64,000 nt of DNA, taken from Saprospiraceae bacterium (GTDB taxonomy: Bacteria > Bacteroidota > Bacteroidia > Chitinophagales > Saprospiraceae). Numbering within the stretch: position 1 is the first letter of the stretch; every line of letters starts with the position of its first letter. Shown piece after piece: positions 39,135 through 48,105 of the stretch. The DNA lies in NCBI GenBank assembly GCA_020631105.1, contig JAHDHW010000006.1, positions 21,039-85,038 on the forward strand. Direction: 5' to 3'. A program made the position numbers and the translations under genes. Below the pieces are notes generated by a model. That model saw only the letters and a program-made list of their open reading frames with translations, did not search any database and was not told where the DNA came from.

Positions 39135-40277
39135 CTATTCCTGATGATTAGGTTTTTTGGGAGGATGCGCTTCTAAAAAGCGTAAGATAGATTCCGGACT
39201 ATCAGAACAATGTAATAGATCAAAATAATCTCTTCCATAAGCCAGCTGTTTTAACAAAGGAAAGATTAAGGTATCAATCTCATACCGTTTCTTTCCAAGG
39301 AAAACCATCGGACTATAATAACCAAAAGTACAATAGTGGTTTTGCGTTGCGTCCATAAATATTTCCTGTGTTGTTCCTGCACTTCCCGGCGCACATACGA
39401 TTCCATACAAGCTTATTGCAAGTAAAGTATCTTCCCGAATGCTATTTGAAAAATACTTCGCAACATAGGTAGAAAATAAATTGCTAGGCTCATGCCCGTA
39501 AAACCAGGTCGGAATCGCCAGGCTCTCCTCCCCTTCCGGAAACTTTTCAAGGACCTCAAAAGCTGCTTCATGATAACCTTTATCGGTGTAATGCGGGGCC
39601 TTAAGCAATATGCCAATTGCTTCCATGAAATCCTGGTCGCTCTTTCCGGCAAAGTAAGCGCCAAAGTTTGCTGCTTCCATAATTCCTGGACCTCCACCTG
39701 ATGCAATGAAGTAACCATTCTCTGCTAACAGCTTAGCGGTCTGCGCAGTTTTCAAATAAAAATTATCTGTACGTTTGGTGGAATGGCCTCCCATGATTCC
39801 GATACATTTCCGGCTCGTCATTCCTTCATCATCAATCTCAATAAGGTCGCGCAAAGCAGTATCAATCGCATGATCATGGATTCTCTGGTATAAGGCTTCG
39901 TTAATTGTCGGATTATTTCGGGTTTGCGAAAAATGCTTATAAATACTAAAATCTACACTGTTATCTTCTTCCGCAGTATAGCCCTCCATCAGCTCGTCAT
40001 AACGATAGAGACTTTTACGAAAAGGATTATAAGGTAAATCCTGAGGTGCCTTAAAAATGAAAGCTCCTTTTTTGATCAAGGTGATTTCATCTTGTTCTTT
40101 AAAAGAACAACCAAGAAAAGTAGTATTTGAAAGCTCAAAAGAAGCCCAATCAAGCTCTATTTGCCGGAAGTCAATTTCCTGAAAAGTATAATTCTGAATT
40201 TTGCGCTGAGCAGAAGGAAGCAGACCAGGAGTCCATTCTTTTATAATAGTTTCTCTTTCTTGTTTTACGTTTCGCAT
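39135..40277 (-). CDS. LOG-family (lysine-decarboxylase-fold) nucleotide-binding protein
   Basis: 380 residues. The central Rossmann part carries CIGIMGGHSTKR (about residue 160), FIASGGGPGIMEAANFGA (about 190-207) and APGSAGTTQEIFMDATQ (about 297-313). The last is a variant of the LOG motif PGGxGTxxE, with Ser-Ala replacing the second Gly and variable residue but the Thr-Gln-Glu active pocket kept. LOG proteins cleave nucleotide monophosphates such as cytokinin ribotides, or bind nucleotides in a putative stress role. The N-terminal 130 residues are an extra domain, giving a protein longer than typical LOG (about 190-250). It lies downstream of the photolyase gene on the same strand with a 101-bp gap, so co-transcription is possible. 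Confidence 0.8.
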   Translation of the reverse strand: MRNVKQERETIIKEWTPGLLPSAQRKIQNYTFQEIDFRQIELDWASFELSNTTFLGCSFKEQDEITLIKKGAFIFKAPQDLPYNPFRKSLYRYDELMEGYTAEEDNSVDFSIYKHFSQTRNNPTINEALYQRIHDHAIDTALRDLIEIDDEGMTSRKCIGIMGGHSTKRTDNFYLKTAQTAKLLAENGYFIASGGGPGIMEAANFGAYFAGKSDQDFMEAIGILLKAPHYTDKGYHEAAFEVLEKFPEGEESLAIPTWFYGHEPSNLFSTYVAKYFSNSIREDTLLAISLYGIVCAPGSAGTTQEIFMDATQNHYCTFGYYSPMVFLGKKRYEIDTLIFPLLKQLAYGRDYFDLLHCSDSPESILRFLEAHPPKKPNHQE

Positions 40278-40378
40278 TTTATCGCTTGTGTTTTAGATGC
40301 CCGGCAAAAATAAGGATAATAATCTTTACAAGAGAAATTAGCACAACAGGCCTCCTATGCTTTAAATCAGCGATAAAA

Positions 40379-41719
40379 TCACCCCAAAGCCTCCTTATAG
40401 GTCGCCAAACACCGTTCTCTCGCAAACTTATGTTCGACCATTGGCTCAACGTATTCATCCGTACCAAACTCTGGTACCCATTGCTTGATGTATTTATAAT
40501 CTTTATCAAATTTCTTTTGCTGGCTCTCCGGGTTGAAGATCCGAAAGTAAGGCGCAGCATCCGTACCAGATCCGGAAGCCCATTGCCAGCCTCCATTATT
40601 ACTGGCCAGGTCAAAATCCAGTAGCTTTTGGGCAAAGTAAGTCTCTCCCCAGCGCCAGTCAATCAACAAGTGTTTCGTCAAAAAACTCGCGGTAATCATC
40701 CTGACACGATTGTGCATATAACCTGTAGCATTTAGCTCTCGCATACCTGCATCGACAATTGGATAGCCGGTCTTACCTGCACACCACTTCTGAAATTCTT
40801 CCGGCTCATCTCTCCAGGGAATAGCGTCATACTTCGCTCGAAAGGCATTACCAACTACATGCGGAAAGTGATCCAGAATGGTACTATAAAAATCCCTCCA
40901 GATTAATTCGTTTAAGTACGTTTCATTAAGACCCTGAGCTTTTCGTGCTTTTTCCCGAATACTTATGGTACCAAATCTAAAATGAATGCCTAATCGAGAA
41001 GTACCGTCAATCGCCGGAAAATTTCGAGTCTCATCATAAGATTTGATTATTTTTCGGGGAACCTCCGTAGGTGGTATTTCAATATCAGAAGGATCAAAAC
41101 CCATTTCCTTTAAGCTAAGCATTGGTAAAGGTGCTATGGGTAACCAATTATCAAAATACTTCTCATTTGGATAAGATTGAAAATAATAGGAAGTAGATTC
41201 TCCTTTACCTCCTTTGACCATATGAGTATCTAGCTTCGCTTTCCACTTACGAGAGTAAGGGGTAAAAACAGTATAAGGATTCCCGTCATCCTTTAGTACT
41301 TCATCCCGATCAAAAACCACATGATCCTTATAATCATGAAAATGGATTTGCTCCTTTTCAAGTAATTGCTGCACTTCCTTATCTCTGCTTTTCGCATAAG
41401 GTTCATAATCCCGATTCGTATAAACAGCCGCGATATCAAACTCTTTACTTATTTGCTTCCAAACCTCAATCGGCTTTCCATAACGTACAATCATAGAAGA
41501 GCCGCGCGCAGTTTGCGCTTGATGCAATTTATGCACTTCATCAAAAATGAAATTTACACGAGCATCTTTCTTATCCTCTAAATCATCGAGGATATCTTTA
41601 TCAAAGATAAATAATGGAAGTACTGGATGTGCTCCTTTTAGGGCATGATAGAGGCCCGCATTGTCAGAGAATCTTAAATCACGGCGATGCCAGAAGATTG
41701 AAATTTTAGACATAGTCAT
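40379..41719 (-). CDS. Deoxyribodipyrimidine photolyase (cryptochrome/photolyase family)
   Basis: 446 residues. The enzyme uses blue light and FAD to split cyclobutane pyrimidine dimers in DNA. The N-terminal alpha/beta antenna domain starts KISIFWHRRDLRFSDNAGL, diagnostic of the family. The FAD-binding helical half includes TSRLGIHFRFGTISIREKAR, LNELIWRDFYSTIL, GYPIVDAGMRELNATGYMHNRVRMI and LASNNGGWQWASGSGTDAAPYFRIFNP, all canonical class I photolyase blocks with the conserved Trp and Asn residues. ATGs occur at 41719 and 41713 (MSKISIF); either is possible. It sits between the metalloprotease gene (40 bp upstream) and the LOG-family gene, all on the minus strand. A DNA-repair photolyase is more likely than a signalling cryptochrome because the catalytic core is intact. 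Confidence 0.93.
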   Translation of the reverse strand: MTMSKISIFWHRRDLRFSDNAGLYHALKGAHPVLPLFIFDKDILDDLEDKKDARVNFIFDEVHKLHQAQTARGSSMIVRYGKPIEVWKQISKEFDIAAVYTNRDYEPYAKSRDKEVQQLLEKEQIHFHDYKDHVVFDRDEVLKDDGNPYTVFTPYSRKWKAKLDTHMVKGGKGESTSYYFQSYPNEKYFDNWLPIAPLPMLSLKEMGFDPSDIEIPPTEVPRKIIKSYDETRNFPAIDGTSRLGIHFRFGTISIREKARKAQGLNETYLNELIWRDFYSTILDHFPHVVGNAFRAKYDAIPWRDEPEEFQKWCAGKTGYPIVDAGMRELNATGYMHNRVRMITASFLTKHLLIDWRWGETYFAQKLLDFDLASNNGGWQWASGSGTDAAPYFRIFNPESQQKKFDKDYKYIKQWVPEFGTDEYVEPMVEHKFARERCLATYKEALG

Positions 41720-41759
41720 TCATGTAATTGTTCAACATGAATGGAACAGCATCTCTTCA

Positions 41760-43046
41760 CTATAGTTCACTTAACTCGATAGGATTCTTAACATTAAGGA
41801 TTTGAGCGCCACTGTAGAGTTCAACTGTACCTTTACTTTCGCCTTTTGACCATACTTCGATTCCATTCCATTCTTCTCCGCAGTCATTTTCAATGGTAGC
41901 ACCGTTGAGTATTAATTTTGCTTTGGGATGCACGATGACTTTAGCATCCTTAGGTAATGAAACCCGGCAATGAATGGTCAAACTCGCGCCGTTCTTAACG
42001 ACCAGGTTTCCTTCTAGATCTTTAGCACCATACCATTGGGTATCCCCTTTTATTTCAATCGTTTTATTCGGGTCAAATGTGCACCAGGTGGGTTCTAATA
42101 ATTTACGAATCTTTTTTCTTTGATCTGCAAAATTCCGATGGACGATCCCAATCTGACAAGGCGACCAGGCGCTGGCATGTGCATTATAATCCATGACGTT
42201 ATTTGACCATTCTGTATCGCAAGGTGCTCGGCCTTTTGTTCGGTTCCAGCAATTATGATGCGTTGGAGTATCCTCACAGCCATCATTCCCGATCCAAGAA
42301 TGGCGCAAGCCAATCGTATGGCCAATCTCGTGATTTAAGTTTTTGACAGCATTCCATTTATGCCACTTCACCTTTGGCTTGCCATTGACCCAGATCGTAT
42401 CGACGACATCTTCGTACCAGTGGTTTACTTTTACGAAATTGGTATATCCAATACCATGAATACTTTTAGTGTAAGTATTGGATTTAAGGCTATCCAGATG
42501 ATGTGCCTGCACAAATATATTTAGGACCGTATCTTTCTGAATACCATACTTTTCAAAAACACTTTTCCCATAGATATTTCTATTCTTGCCTTTGCTGACT
42601 AGGTGGTAATGCTCACTGTCATTATGAAAATAAATACCATCATCATTGGGATCATCTGGTCTCCCTGTTAGGAGGTAACGATAGCGCATGGGTAAGGTCG
42701 GTGTACTATTCCCAACGGGCAGGTTCATCTGCTTATTCCGACCAAGCTTTTCGTTGGCAGCATTATAAACATCATAGACAAATCTTCGTCCTTCTTCCTC
42801 CGCAAAATTACCTTTTCCATCATCATCACAAATTACATGAAAGTTTACTCTGATGTACTTTATCGGCGTTTGATCAATAGCATTAGAATCCGGGATATAG
42901 TTAAGTTGATCTTTACATCCTTTCGCTGTTGCTTCGTAGGATGTTGGGCGTATGCCTATTGTTTGAAGATATTCCTTTTTGACCAGGCCATCACAGCTCG
43001 TCAGGATCAGCGAATAAAAAAGAAAAAAACCAAAGAGAATACGCAT
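41760..43046 (-). CDS. M43-like (pappalysin-type) metalloprotease lipoprotein
   Basis: 428 residues. The N-terminus MRILFGFFLFYSLILTSCDG has a lipobox with Cys18, so it is predicted to be lipid-anchored. Zinc motif HEIGHTIGLRH at residues 239-249 fits HExxHxxGxxH, and NNVMDYNAH with Met285 gives the metzincin Met-turn, as in M43 pappalysin-like peptidases. Residues about 335-428 contain short beta-solenoid-like repeats (LTIHCRVSLPKDAKVIVHPKAKLILNGATI) and the chain ends without a T9SS domain. Many Bacteroidota M43 enzymes are T9SS cargo, so the lipoprotein form is notable. The usual role is extracytoplasmic protein cleavage; the target is unknown. It is probably co-directional with phr and the LOG-family gene. 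Confidence 0.85.
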   Translation of the reverse strand: MRILFGFFLFYSLILTSCDGLVKKEYLQTIGIRPTSYEATAKGCKDQLNYIPDSNAIDQTPIKYIRVNFHVICDDDGKGNFAEEEGRRFVYDVYNAANEKLGRNKQMNLPVGNSTPTLPMRYRYLLTGRPDDPNDDGIYFHNDSEHYHLVSKGKNRNIYGKSVFEKYGIQKDTVLNIFVQAHHLDSLKSNTYTKSIHGIGYTNFVKVNHWYEDVVDTIWVNGKPKVKWHKWNAVKNLNHEIGHTIGLRHSWIGNDGCEDTPTHHNCWNRTKGRAPCDTEWSNNVMDYNAHASAWSPCQIGIVHRNFADQRKKIRKLLEPTWCTFDPNKTIEIKGDTQWYGAKDLEGNLVVKNGASLTIHCRVSLPKDAKVIVHPKAKLILNGATIENDCGEEWNGIEVWSKGESKGTVELYSGAQILNVKNPIELSEL

Positions 43047-43106
43047 ATTTATAGTTGATAAATTTAGGGAAATAAGCTTTTTTACATTTCAAATGTTGAA
43101 ATTACT

Positions 43107-43114
43107 TAAATTTG
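43107..43114 (+). promoter_or_regulatory. -7 box upstream of the TPR lipoprotein gene
   Basis: TAAATTTG matches TAnnTTTG, 154 bp before the ATG at 43268. No clear -33 element was seen, so support is modest. Confidence 0.35.
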
Positions 43115-43267
43115 CAAAATAGTTATTTGGAATAATTGCTTAGGTATTTTATTAGACAACTTTATAGTGCTTACGTAACATACTTCTGGCAAAATATTTT
43201 GTAATACACCACTAAGAGGTCAAAATTACTTTCTCAACGATTATAAAAATCATCAAAACAGCGAAAT

Positions 43268-43801
43268 ATGAATGTTAAATTTTTACTTTTTGTTTTTTCA
43301 ATAAGCCTATTTGCTTGTTCTAATGCACCAACTTTGGAGTCCATTCAGGCATTGGCAGGTCAAGTTTATGACGAGCAAAGTCGTCGAATAGATAATGATA
43401 AAGCCATGCAATATGTGGAAGCATGTGTTCAGTTTGCAAAAGCAAATCCAGAACATGACGAAAGCCCAAAGATGTTATTAAAAGCAGCAGAAACGGCTCG
43501 TAATGTCAATAAGTTTGACAAAGCTCTAGGCATTTATGATATGGTAATGAATGATTTTGCGAGCTATGAAAAAGCACCACAAGCATTATTTCTCAAGGCG
43601 TTTACTCTGGACGACAGTATGGGTAAAAAAGAAGAAGCAAAGGTTTTGTACGAATCTTTTATCAAGCAATATCCACAAGACGAATTTGCGGAATCTGCAA
43701 AATTCATGTTGAGTAATCTCTTCAAATCTGATGAAGAGATCATCAAAGAATTCGAACAAAAGCGGGAAGAGCAAGCGACGGAAGAAGCGACGGAACAATA
43801 A
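43268..43801 (+). CDS. TPR-repeat lipoprotein
   Basis: 177 residues. The signal sequence has a lipobox (MNVKFLLFVFSISLFACSNAP, Cys17), so it is probably an outer- or inner-membrane lipoprotein facing the periplasm. Residues about 40-165 are helical hairpins of TPR type (ALGIYDMVMNDFASYEKAPQALFLKAFTLDDSMGKKEEAKVLYESFIKQYP), like BamD/YbgF-type scaffolds but much shorter than BamD. The C-terminus is Glu/Lys-rich (EFEQKREEQATEEATEQ). The specific partner is unknown. It is a single-gene unit with a bidirectional terminator downstream. Confidence 0.8.
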   Translation: MNVKFLLFVFSISLFACSNAPTLESIQALAGQVYDEQSRRIDNDKAMQYVEACVQFAKANPEHDESPKMLLKAAETARNVNKFDKALGIYDMVMNDFASYEKAPQALFLKAFTLDDSMGKKEEAKVLYESFIKQYPQDEFAESAKFMLSNLFKSDEEIIKEFEQKREEQATEEATEQ

Positions 43802-43829
43802 TCAGCTACAATAAAAGTACTGAATGAAA

Positions 43830-43867
43830 AAACCGGTAAGCAAAATCAAAGTGCTTACCGGTTTTTT
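43830..43867. terminator. Bidirectional intrinsic terminator
   Basis: A perfect 13-bp stem, AAACCGGTAAGCA (43830-43842) with TGCTTACCGGTTT (43852-43864), has a 9-nt loop. It is flanked by A-run and T-run on the two sides, so it can end transcription from both the plus-strand TPR gene and the minus-strand symporter gene. Confidence 0.9.
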
Positions 43868-43886
43868 ATTTGTAGAAAGTGATTGA

Positions 43887-45533
43887 TTAAGCAAAGTACC
43901 AGTAAATACCAACCACGATTACGATAATCGCAATACCTATCTGATTGACATACTTATACGGTGTGATATCCACTTGTTTGGTGTATGCTAATTCGAAGGC
44001 TTCTTTTCGAGGGTAAAGCTTACCAATGATTAACATGATCACTACATTCAAGATGAATAGTATTGCCATGACATCCAGGAAGTGCGGGTACGCGCTTGAT
44101 TCAATAGCGGCAATCACTGAAGGTTCTGTACTTTCATTTACACCTGCAGCCACTTTTGCATTTTCGATGAACATGGGCTTCATAATAAACTGGCTCAGGA
44201 TGTAAAGAATTGAACCAGAGAGTAAGCCTATCTTTGCTGCTATCGCTGGTACATATTTGGTAACGTAACCCACAAAAATAATCGTCAAAATCGGAATACT
44301 ATAGATACCATTAATCTCCTGAAGGTAATCAAATAAGCTTCCTGCATTGGCAATCAATGGTGCAATAAACATCGCTGCAATTGCTAAGATGATACCGAAC
44401 ATTTTTCCGTATTTCACGACAGTTTTCTCATCCGCTGATGGATTAATGTGTTGTTTGTAAATATCAACACCAAAAAGTGTAACCGAACTATTCAGGACAC
44501 TATTAAAGGAGCTCAGGATGGCACCAAATAATACTGCTGCAAAAAATCCTAATAGAGAAGCAGGTAAAACTGCGTTAACTAATTTTGGATAAGCATCATC
44601 CACACTACTCAAGCCTCCATCAAACATATGGTAAGCAATAAGTCCGGGAAGAACCACAATCAGTGGTCCCAGAATCTTAATAAACGATCCGAGCAATAAT
44701 CCCTTCTGCCCTTCTGCCAGGTCTTTAGCTCCAAGTGCTCTTTGGATAATCTGTTGATTGGTTCCCCAGTAAAATAATTGAACCAGCATCATTCCGGTAA
44801 AAATCGTATGAAACGGAACGGGATCAGTTTCGCTTCCCATTGATTTGAATTTCTGAGGATTCGCATCAACCATGGTCGAAATTCCGTCCATAATGCTTCC
44901 ATCTCCAATCGCCATTAAACCAAAGATCGGAATTAAGATACCACCGATTAACAATCCAATCGCGTTAATTGAATCCGATACCGCTACCGCTTTCAGTCCT
45001 CCGAATACGGCATAGATGGAACCAATTATGCCAATCCCCCAAACACAAAGCCATAGGGCGGCAGTTTCAGAGATTCCAAACAACTCCGGTACTTCAAACA
45101 TCCCACTAATTGCTACAGATCCTGAGTACAAAATCACGGGTAACAAAACCACTACATAACCTGTCAAGAACAAGCCTGAGGTTAGCGTCTTAGTGGTTAC
45201 ATCAAATCGATCTGCTAAAAACCCGGGAACCGTCGTCAGACCTCCCTTCAAGTATCGAGGTAATAAGAATAAGGCTGTGACCACCATAGCAATTGCCGCA
45301 AGTGTTTCCCAGGCCATCACTGATAATCCGCTTTCGTAAGCAGAGCCGTTTAATCCTACAATTTGTTCTGTGGAAAGGTTCGTCAAGAGAAGAGATCCGG
45401 CGATCACACCAGCAGTTAAACTTCTTCCTCCCAGAAAATATCCGTCTGATGTTCCCTCGTCCGTACTTCGTGTAGCTAAGTAAGCGATTACAGCTACCAG
45501 GATTGTAAATCCTAAAAAACTTATTATTGCCAT
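43887..45533 (-). CDS. Sodium/solute symporter (SSS family, YidK/SGLT-like)
   Basis: 548 residues with about 14 membrane helices. The N-terminal stretch YFLGGRSLTAGVIAGSLLLTNLSTEQIVGLNGSAYESGL is the conserved SSS first core helix. GGLKAVAVSDSINAIGLLIGG and the central WGTNQQIIQRALGAKDLAEGQKG are the canonical SSS signature regions. These inner-membrane transporters use the sodium gradient to import sugars or related small solutes; the sequence resembles the YidK/SGLT branch, but the substrate cannot be assigned. It is a monocistronic minus-strand gene between two terminators. No periplasmic enzyme gene adjoins to hint at its substrate, although the lyase at 27105 is a candidate source of sugars elsewhere in the window. 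Confidence 0.88.
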   Translation of the reverse strand: MAIISFLGFTILVAVIAYLATRSTDEGTSDGYFLGGRSLTAGVIAGSLLLTNLSTEQIVGLNGSAYESGLSVMAWETLAAIAMVVTALFLLPRYLKGGLTTVPGFLADRFDVTTKTLTSGLFLTGYVVVLLPVILYSGSVAISGMFEVPELFGISETAALWLCVWGIGIIGSIYAVFGGLKAVAVSDSINAIGLLIGGILIPIFGLMAIGDGSIMDGISTMVDANPQKFKSMGSETDPVPFHTIFTGMMLVQLFYWGTNQQIIQRALGAKDLAEGQKGLLLGSFIKILGPLIVVLPGLIAYHMFDGGLSSVDDAYPKLVNAVLPASLLGFFAAVLFGAILSSFNSVLNSSVTLFGVDIYKQHINPSADEKTVVKYGKMFGIILAIAAMFIAPLIANAGSLFDYLQEINGIYSIPILTIIFVGYVTKYVPAIAAKIGLLSGSILYILSQFIMKPMFIENAKVAAGVNESTEPSVIAAIESSAYPHFLDVMAILFILNVVIMLIIGKLYPRKEAFELAYTKQVDITPYKYVNQIGIAIIVIVVGIYWYFA

Positions 45534-45612
45534 TTGCCCTAGTTAGTTTGTTCGTTTAGTTATAAAAGTAGCTGTAAAATAGGATATTAAACGCAAACTC
45601 TAAAAATCAGGC

Positions 45613-45647
45613 AAAAAAAATAGCCCCAGTCTATGTTAGGAGCTATT
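45613..45647 (-). terminator. Intrinsic terminator of the CotH-like gene
   Basis: On the minus strand an AATAGCTCC / GGGGCTATT stem (imperfect in one position) is followed by a run of eight T (complement of 45613-45620). It lies 59 bp after the stop at 45706. Confidence 0.8.
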
Positions 45648-45705
45648 CTTGACCAAAGCTTTTTGGCTAAGGTTTACAAAATGGTAGTATAGGTAAACAA
45701 TTCTT

Positions 45706-46758
45706 TTAGCTTTTAGAGGTCAGGCTGGAATCTTCCAACTCAGCAGGAAGTTTGATATCCTCAATCCCTTTGTAAAAAGAGTTGATATATCTTATCATTT
45801 CCAAACGAACCTCTCTGCGTAGTTTTTTACAATCTTTGATTTCATCAATCATTGCTTCTTTCTTATCCTTAAATAACTGGATAATTTCTTCTGAATCTTC
45901 CAAATCTTCTGCGTATCCAAGATATAAACGGTCCTGCATACTTTTAACTGCAAAGTTTGGATTGACAGTAGCATATGATGCTGCAACTAATCCTGAGAAG
46001 TCGAAGTCATAAGGCACAGGAATCACCTTTCCATCTTTTGAAATTGGTTTCATGTTATGAAAACGTTGCTTAACGTCCCAGTCCAAATTACCAATCATAT
46101 ATTCGAACAAACTTGTAATCTTCAAAGATTTAGAATCGATCTGATCTTTTTCAATCTTGAATATCTGATCATGTTTTTCGGCACCAACGCGAGCTCTCAT
46201 TTGGGCAGTATCCTCAATCAAAAATCCCCATTGTTTACGCTTCTCTCCTGTGGTCTTATCAACGAAGTTGATCTTTAACATTTGTACCCGAAAACTATAA
46301 TCTGTCAAGTGATTGAACATCTTATAGGCTAAATACTCTTTGATTAAATATTCTTTCGCTGAGCTGGCGTCCTGGATACACTGGGTCACTAATTTAAAGT
46401 CATCAAATTTCGCAAGTCCTGCGTCTTTAAGTGCACCTTTTTTGAAGTTGAGCTTTAGCGGTGGCATCTCTGTACATCGCGTACGACGGAAACGGCCACG
46501 CATATTGATTTTAGTCTTCCAGGTTTGTTTTTCTCCAGTTTGATCTTCAAAGGTCATCGTCCCGGCGAATTCATCCTCACTTCTTCGGTTACTAAGCATT
46601 TTGTCTACCTCAAACTCTAATGTTATTTCCATAACTTCCTGGTAGTTAAGGACATCAAAGATACTTTTCTGAGGTTCTGGATTGTTGTTCTGAGTACTTG
46701 CAGCGAATAATACTGTTGTAAAAAGTACTCCTAAAATTAAGATTATCGATTTTCGCAT
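45706..46758 (-). CDS. Secreted CotH-kinase-like protein (putative)
   Basis: 350 residues from the ATG at 46758, which begins a clear signal peptide (MRKSIILILGVLFTTVLFA|ASTQ). A TTG 24 bp upstream is possible but adds nothing. The order of blocks resembles CotH-type atypical kinases: NMRGRFRRTRCTEMPPLKLNFKK (substrate/Arg-Gly strand), KEYLIKEYLAYKMFNHLTDYSFRVQMLKINFVD, WGFLIED, LFEYMIGNLDWDVKQRFHNM (helix with Asn and Asp near the catalytic loop), then VPYDFDFSGLV, like the metal-binding Asp-x-Asp of CotH. The assignment rests on pattern alone and should be taken as a hypothesis. No lipobox or T9SS tail is seen, so it is predicted to be periplasmic. It ends at an intrinsic terminator and is a single-gene unit. 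Confidence 0.6.
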   Translation of the reverse strand: MRKSIILILGVLFTTVLFAASTQNNNPEPQKSIFDVLNYQEVMEITLEFEVDKMLSNRRSEDEFAGTMTFEDQTGEKQTWKTKINMRGRFRRTRCTEMPPLKLNFKKGALKDAGLAKFDDFKLVTQCIQDASSAKEYLIKEYLAYKMFNHLTDYSFRVQMLKINFVDKTTGEKRKQWGFLIEDTAQMRARVGAEKHDQIFKIEKDQIDSKSLKITSLFEYMIGNLDWDVKQRFHNMKPISKDGKVIPVPYDFDFSGLVAASYATVNPNFAVKSMQDRLYLGYAEDLEDSEEIIQLFKDKKEAMIDEIKDCKKLRREVRLEMIRYINSFYKGIEDIKLPAELEDSSLTSKS

Positions 46759-46990
46759 AGTCACTAAGTGTAAATTATACAATAACTAGTAGTATAATAC
46801 AAATGTGCACTTAAAAGTTCATGATCTAAAGGTGAAAAATGGGCAAAGAATGGTTAAAATCGGACAGGTGTTAAGTCCATGTTAAATAGATGGAAATACA
46901 GTGTTAAGGGGAGCAATTGCTTAAACATTTTGGAAATTTTGAATTGCTAAGAATTACCGTTTTATCTCTGGCATATTATGAAGAGACAAA

Positions 46991-47887
46991 CTAATCTTCC
47001 GTATAAAACTGCTTACGAAATTCCAAAGGCGTAGTGCCTTCGTTCTTTTTGAAGTATTTAACAAAGTTAGTGGGGTCTTCAAATCCGGAGCGATAAGCAA
47101 TTTCCTTAATACTCAGGTCTGTATTCATCAACAGTCGTTTTATTTCTATGATCAGCTGATCGTCGATAAAAGCTTTGGCAGAGCCATCTACTACGTGTTG
47201 GGTAGCACGATTTAGTTTTTTTGTAGAGATTCCCAGGAGATTTGCGTAATACTGCACCTGACGGTTTTCCAGGAGGTTTTCAGCTAACAAGCGTTGAAAG
47301 GCTAAGAAAGTCTTGTGATAGCTTGACTTTCCTTCGAATTGCCGATAAAGCCGACGAATGCGCTCCGCAAGCATTAAAAATATCTTCAATGCAGATTGGA
47401 TCAGTTCTTCCGTAAGCATATCATCAGGCGCATGATACTCATGGGCTAGTCGATTGATTAAGTTTTGAAATACCGGGAATTGCTCTTCGCTTAACTGAAG
47501 CACCGGAGGATATAAATGATAATTATAAAGGCTAAGACGATGCATTAAACTAGAGCCGGCGCTACTACGCTCTAAAAAATCCTGCGTAAATACCATGAAA
47601 TAAGCATCACGTTCCAGGTTTTGCTCAAAAGCATGGACCTGCTCTTTAGATATAAAGATGATACTACCCTTTTGATAATGGTATTTCTTGAAGTCAATAT
47701 AATGATAACCTTCTCCCTTTAAGATAAAGAGTACAGCGTAGAACCGGATGCGATGAGGAACATAGGGATTATGATGCAATGGCGAATCGTCGCGCAGCAC
47801 TTCCCAGTTAGAAACGATTTCGAAATCGAAATCCTTACCATGAATATTACGAAAGGAAATTTCAGGTATCTGTTTATCTTCAGGCAT
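46991..47887 (-). CDS. AraC-family transcriptional regulator
   Basis: 298 residues. The N-terminal half looks like a cupin sensor domain (HYIDFKKYHYQKGSIIFISKEQVHAFE). The C-terminal about 100 residues are the two-helix-turn-helix AraC DNA-binding domain (LGISTKKLNRATQHVVDGSAKAFIDDQLIIEIKRLL and LSIKEIAYRSGFEDPTNFVKYFKKNEGTTPLEFRKQF). It is transcribed divergently from the redoxin/MsrB/VOC genes, with 218 bp between. A -7-like TATCTTTG box on the minus strand at 47949-47956 may be its promoter. It may regulate the redox genes, but this is inferred only from position. The effector is unknown. Confidence 0.9.
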   Translation of the reverse strand: MPEDKQIPEISFRNIHGKDFDFEIVSNWEVLRDDSPLHHNPYVPHRIRFYAVLFILKGEGYHYIDFKKYHYQKGSIIFISKEQVHAFEQNLERDAYFMVFTQDFLERSSAGSSLMHRLSLYNYHLYPPVLQLSEEQFPVFQNLINRLAHEYHAPDDMLTEELIQSALKIFLMLAERIRRLYRQFEGKSSYHKTFLAFQRLLAENLLENRQVQYYANLLGISTKKLNRATQHVVDGSAKAFIDDQLIIEIKRLLMNTDLSIKEIAYRSGFEDPTNFVKYFKKNEGTTPLEFRKQFYTED

Positions 47888-48105
47888 GATTACGATTTAA
47901 TCTGCTAAAACTCCGGTCGACAAATCGTTTTATTGGCTTTGGCTAATTCAAAGATAGATAAAAAGAGATTAAAGAGACGGGTTTACAAATGCTGTTGCTA
48001 CAATTTTAAATTTATTAAATTCTATTGCACACATCGGATAATCATTTTAAACTTATTAAAGTACAAAGCATTACTTAAGTGTAGATCAACCAAATTTAAT
48101 TTCAA

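Noticed and set aside
40279..40662. 127-codon minus-strand ORF overlapping the photolyase C-terminus
   Set aside because: It is another frame of the intact photolyase gene, whose conserved C-terminal blocks are unambiguous.
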